A DNA stretch of 8,938 nt, taken from Bacillota bacterium (lineage in GTDB: Bacteria; Bacillota; Clostridia; Peptostreptococcales; Anaerovoracaceae). This document shows positions 6,534 to 8,938 of this stretch, one piece after another. The DNA is taken from positions 1-8,938 of the forward strand of contig JAFWFF010000237.1 of assembly GCA_017515765.1 (NCBI GenBank), given 5' to 3'. The notes beneath the pieces are model-generated. The model was given only the letters and a program-made list of their open reading frames with translations. It was not told where the DNA came from and searched no databases. Numbering within the stretch: position 1 is the stretch's first letter; each line of letters opens with the position of its first letter. A program made the position numbers and the translations under genes.

Positions 6534-7820
6534 TCAAGGCAGGATACGCCTTATGGAGTCAAGCATTTTGAGCACGCAGAAGAGCTTGTTGGTCTCCCTC
6601 TCGTCACGCACGGTATCCATCCTTATGACTCTGAAGCGGACCGACGGATCGTCCGGAAGTGTTTCTCCGGAGACCGCTGCCTTTTCAGATATATCTGCGT
6701 CCCAGACAAGGCCGATGAACATAGTGCCTGCGGGAAGTCCGTGATACGGCCCGGGGCCGGCAACTCCCGTCGAAGATACGCAGATCCTGCTTCCTGTCTT
6801 CTTTTTAAGGCCTGCAGCCATGGCGAGCGCGACTTCCGGGCTCTCGGCAGTCTTCGCAGCTATAAGCTCCGCCGGAACTCCCAGTTCTTCGGTCTTTGCT
6901 CGTTCGGAATACGTGACTATCCCGCGGTCAAATACAGCAGAAATGCCCGGGACTTTGACCAAAGTCGAAGCAAACAGTCCGCCGGTGCACGATTCACAGC
7001 TTGATATTTCAAGATTGTTTGCAATAAGTTTTTTACCGACTACCAAATACAGTTCTTCGTCATCCATGCTGTATACGTTATCGCCTATGATGTCCATGAC
7101 TTTGGCTGTCATTTCGTCGATAGCCGCGAAGGCCTCCTCTTCCGTCGCCCGCTTTGAAGCGATCCTGAGGCTGCATTCGCCCACTTTGGCGTAAGTTGCC
7201 AGAGTCGGATCCGTCTGGCCGTCGATCAGAGGAAGCAGGAGCGTCTCGAGCTTCGGCTCCCCTATCCCGTAAGTCCTGAGGATCCTGTACCGGATCACTT
7301 CACTGCTGAAGCTCTCCAGATAAGGTTTGACCGAAAGGCTCCACATCGCCTTCATCTCGTTGGGAGGGCCTGGCATGCACGCGATGATCCTGCCGTTTTC
7401 GGACAAAGCAAAACCGGGAGCGGTCCCGTTGCTGTTCGGGAATACCGTAGCCCGGCTCGGCATCATCGCCTGTTTGTATGTGTTCTCTGTCATTGACCAT
7501 CCGCGCGAAGCGTAGAGGCCTTCGAGCCATCTGACGCTCTCCTCGTGCCTTACAAGGGTATCGTGAAGCACTTCGGCCGCGGTTTCTTTGGTCAGGTCGT
7601 CCTCTGTGGGCCCGAGCCCGCCCGTGGTGATTATAAGGTCGCAGGATCTGAAAATGTCGGTCATGAGATCGGCGAGGCGTCCCTCGTTGTCCCCGACCGT
7701 ATGGTGATAAAGCACGTCAAAGCCCATATTATTGAGCTCACGGCTCAGAAAAACGGTATTGGTATTGGTTATCTGCCCGAAGAGTATCTCGGTCCCTATG
7801 GTCAAAATCGCGGCTCTCAT
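6534..7820 (-). CDS. cinA: CinA-family protein (COG1058 domain plus NMN/PncC amidase domain)
   Basis: The 428-residue product has the two usual CinA domains. The N-terminal MoCF/COG1058 domain (about 1-170) shows IGTEILFGQITNTN (8-21) and TTGGLGPTEDD (65-75); in characterised homologues it has ADP-ribose-type pyrophosphatase activity. The C-terminal domain (about 258-425) resembles PncC nicotinamide-nucleotide amidase, with ESCTGG (276-281) and STGVAGPG (350-357), and would recycle NMN to nicotinate mononucleotide. Length fits the family. It starts 13 bases after the pgsA stop with only a weak ribosome binding site (AAAG), which suggests translational coupling to pgsA. CinA commonly precedes recA in Bacillota. 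Which activity each domain has in this organism is inferred from family knowledge. Confidence 0.95.
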   Translation of the reverse strand: MRAAILTIGTEILFGQITNTNTVFLSRELNNMGFDVLYHHTVGDNEGRLADLMTDIFRSCDLIITTGGLGPTEDDLTKETAAEVLHDTLVRHEESVRWLEGLYASRGWSMTENTYKQAMMPSRATVFPNSNGTAPGFALSENGRIIACMPGPPNEMKAMWSLSVKPYLESFSSEVIRYRILRTYGIGEPKLETLLLPLIDGQTDPTLATYAKVGECSLRIASKRATEEEAFAAIDEMTAKVMDIIGDNVYSMDDEELYLVVGKKLIANNLEISSCESCTGGLFASTLVKVPGISAVFDRGIVTYSERAKTEELGVPAELIAAKTAESPEVALAMAAGLKKKTGSRICVSSTGVAGPGPYHGLPAGTMFIGLVWDADISEKAAVSGETLPDDPSVRFRVIRMDTVRDERETNKLFCVLKMLDSIRRILP

Positions 7821-7833
7821 TGGGGTTCTGCTT

Positions 7834-8403
7834 TCATTCTGTCTTCGCAGGCTTGTCAGAAAAGACCTGCTTGTTCTTAAGTATGTAAGACGCCCCGGAG
7901 ATCACCGTCATGGCCAGAGACGCCCAGAGCAGAGCGTAGGCCAGAACGTGGACAACGCTGTACCATCCCGGTCTGTAAGACACGGCCAGGAACGACCGGT
8001 CTATCAAAAGGAGCGGCACCGCGAACATCTGGAGGACCGTTTTGATCTTGCCGCTCATGTCGGCAGCGATGACTATCCCCTCGCTTGCTGCCACGGTGCG
8101 CATCCCTGCGACCGCGAATTCTCTCGCGAGTATGATTATAAGCATCCAGCCCGGCATGACATGGTCTCCGACGAACAGGCAGAACGCCGAATAGACCAGC
8201 ACTTTGTCCGCGAGCGGGTCCATTATCTTTCCGAAATTCGTGACCAGGTTGTATCTCCTGGCGATCTTCCCGTCCAGCATGTCGGTCACGGACGCCAGTA
8301 TGAACAAAATGACCGCGATATAGAAATGCTGTGTCAGATACGCGATGATAAAGAATGGAACTGCTATGACCCTGGCAAGGGTGAGTTTGTTCGGAAGGTT
8401 CAT
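7834..8403 (-). CDS. pgsA: CDP-diacylglycerol--glycerol-3-phosphate 3-phosphatidyltransferase
   Basis: PgsA makes phosphatidylglycerophosphate from CDP-diacylglycerol and glycerol-3-phosphate, the committed step to phosphatidylglycerol and cardiolipin, in the cytoplasmic membrane. The 189-residue product shows the full CDP-alcohol phosphotransferase motif D-x2-DG-x2-AR-x8-G-x3-D-x3-D at D41, D44, G45, A48, R49, G58, D62 and D66, and several hydrophobic membrane segments. An in-frame ATG at 8511 would add 36 residues, but they do not resemble the family and would be translated from inside the structured RNA. The ATG at 8403 has GAGGA 7 bases upstream and gives the standard N-terminus MNLPNKLTLARV. 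No promoter of its own is evident, so it may rely on read-through from upstream. It is coupled to cinA. Confidence 0.96.
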   Translation of the reverse strand: MNLPNKLTLARVIAVPFFIIAYLTQHFYIAVILFILASVTDMLDGKIARRYNLVTNFGKIMDPLADKVLVYSAFCLFVGDHVMPGWMLIIILAREFAVAGMRTVAASEGIVIAADMSGKIKTVLQMFAVPLLLIDRSFLAVSYRPGWYSVVHVLAYALLWASLAMTVISGASYILKNKQVFSDKPAKTE

Positions 8404-8435
8404 CGGATAGTCCTCGCTTATTCGTACGTGAATAG

Positions 8436-8602
8436 AAAAACCCGGCTCCATCGGGGATAATTGACGCCCTATCAAATGATAGGTGGGTATCCTGCCACGG
8501 CCTTCTGCCATCCGTTCGGTGACGGCCCGCCATAGGGCAGCGGACTCGGATTCCCGTCAAAACGGTGTAGGTTCAATTATAGCCCCCGACTTCTCTCCGG
8601 GT
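8436..8602 (-). ncRNA. ssrS: Candidate 6S RNA (ssrS)
   Basis: The roughly 167-base RNA would start 6 bases after a TATAAT box and end in a U5 run. Its two ends pair over a long range: ACCCGG (8597-8602) with CCGGGU (8440-8445), UCGGGG with CCCCGA, and AUAAUUGA with UCAAUUAU. A large open bubble follows, with ACCUACACCGUUUUGAC on its 5' side (8556-8572) and a small hairpin (8468-8483, CCUAUC-GAUAGG) on its 3' side. Inside the bubble a second arm is closed by GGG-A-AUCC with GGAU-A-CCC. A rod with closing stem, central bubble holding a small 3' hairpin, and terminal arm is the signature of 6S RNA, which mimics an open promoter and sequesters sigma-A RNA polymerase. Size also fits. A cis-acting leader of pgsA is the alternative. 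Confidence 0.65.
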
Positions 8603-8608
8603 AAGATG

Positions 8609-8614
8609 ATTATA
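8609..8614 (-). promoter_or_regulatory. -10 box of the structured RNA promoter
   Basis: A perfect TATAAT on the minus strand lies 6 bases before the first base of the paired RNA (8602), which is standard spacing. At the expected -35 position (8632-8637) the sequence TCGCTT is a poor match, so the promoter is supported mainly by the -10 box and by its agreement with the folded RNA end. Confidence 0.65.
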
Positions 8615-8669
8615 ATACAGATCCGGGCAAAAAGCGACACCAATATTGCCTTGCCCGTTCAGCAAAACA

Positions 8670-8693
8670 AAAACAGCCCCTAAGGGCTGTTTT
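8670..8693 (-). terminator. Intrinsic terminator of the yebC-family gene
   Basis: AAAACAGCCC and GGGCTGTTTT form a perfect 10-pair stem around a 4-base loop. On the minus strand the stem ends in UUUU and continues UGUUUUG, 13 bases after the stop codon. This separates the yebC gene from the RNA and pgsA downstream. Confidence 0.88.
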
Positions 8694-8706
8694 GATCAAT
8701 CATGAA

Positions 8707-8938
8707 CTATTCCTCGTAAAGGTCTACCGCGCAGTTCGTCTGGACGTTCTGCACGTCGTCGTTGTCCTCGAGGACGTCAACGAGCTTTCTGAGTTTAGGA
8801 ATATCCGTATTCTTGGGAGTTGACTCCATGGACGGTACGAACATCACTTCGGAATCCACGAACTCAAATCCGGCGTCGGACATTCCCTGGTGGACATCCG
8901 TGTATGCCGAAGGATCGCAGTATATGGTGAAGCTGTCA
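8707..8938 (-). CDS. YebC/TACO1-family protein, C-terminal part (cut by window edge)
   Basis: The last 76 codons are present. The fragment includes YCDPSAYTDVHQGM, then FEFVDSEVMFVPSMEST and the acidic end DVLEDNDDVQNVQTNCAVDL, which is the typical C-terminus of YebC/TACO1 proteins. Members of this family have been described as DNA-binding regulators and, more recently, as translation factors helping ribosomes through proline-rich stretches; which applies here cannot be told. The 5' part is outside the window. A strong terminator follows. Confidence 0.93.
   Translation of the reverse strand, partial: DSFTIYCDPSAYTDVHQGMSDAGFEFVDSEVMFVPSMESTPKNTDIPKLRKLVDVLEDNDDVQNVQTNCAVDLYEE

Noticed and set aside
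6516..6535. Hairpin TGCGCC-GA-GGCGCA just after the cinA stop as a terminator
   Set aside because: The stem is good but no U-run follows on the minus strand; A residues follow instead.
7732..8460. A 242-codon open frame on the plus strand
   Set aside because: It lies opposite pgsA and the cinA start, has no family features, and is explained by codon bias of the minus-strand genes. The same holds for plus-strand frames at 539-1081, 1832-2395, 2895-3449 and 6360-7004.
8404..8511. A 36-residue N-terminal extension of pgsA
   Set aside because: The added residues do not resemble the family, the segment is part of the structured RNA, and the ATG at 8403 has a proper ribosome binding site.
8576..8581. 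A second TATAAT box on the minus strand
   Set aside because: It falls within the paired closing stem of the structured RNA and has no -35 partner at the right distance.
8436..8602. Cobalamin riboswitch for the same RNA, suggested by GGGAAUCCG and CUGCCC
   Set aside because: The core motifs GCCACUG and AGUCAGGA are missing, and the ends pair as in 6S RNA.

Overview
The window looks like chromosomal core sequence from a Gram-positive Clostridia-type bacterium (Bacillota). Pointers are a gapped inverted repeat of the Gram-positive LexA type (GAAC-N4-GTTC) at recA, strong AGGAGG-like ribosome binding sites, an rplU-rpmA-obgE ribosomal/GTPase operon followed by a B12-type radical SAM gene and a DUF2344 gene, and a pgsA-cinA-recA neighbourhood. 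All of these are common in Clostridia. Species cannot be named from the window. Every gene is on the minus strand, so the region is read from high to low coordinates. The long plus-strand open frames are shadows of these genes.

Layout in order of transcription. (1) 8938-8707: the C-terminal end of a YebC/TACO1-family protein, cut by the window edge, with a clean intrinsic terminator. (2) 8706-8404: a 303-base gap that holds a -10 box, a roughly 167-nt structured RNA ending in a U-run that I read as a 6S RNA (ssrS) candidate, and the pgsA ribosome binding site. (3) 8403-6534: pgsA (phosphatidylglycerophosphate synthase) and cinA, 13 bases apart. (4) 6533-6338: a regulatory region with two sigma-A-type promoters, nested palindromes and a LexA (SOS) box. 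(5) 6337-4809: recA and a small lipoprotein 20 bases behind it, ended by a strong terminator. (6) 4745-4620: the promoter and structured leader of rplU. (7) 4619-1: rplU, rpmA, an internal terminator, obgE, an HD-domain/B12-binding radical SAM fusion whose start overlaps obgE, and the first 90 codons of a DUF2344 (TIGR03936-type) gene that leaves the window.

The genes fall into three themes: phospholipid synthesis and nucleotide-pool repair (pgsA, cinA), SOS recombination (recA plus an uncharacterised lipoprotein), and ribosome assembly (L21, L27, Obg) linked to the radical SAM/DUF2344 pair of unknown substrate. The most interesting observations are the 6S RNA candidate in front of pgsA, the N-terminal HD phosphohydrolase-like domain fused to the radical SAM enzyme, an L27 without the usual Bacillota N-terminal extension together with the absence of the Prp protease gene, and the dual-promoter/palindrome arrangement upstream of recA. 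I saw no mobile elements, CRISPR arrays, tRNAs or rRNAs.
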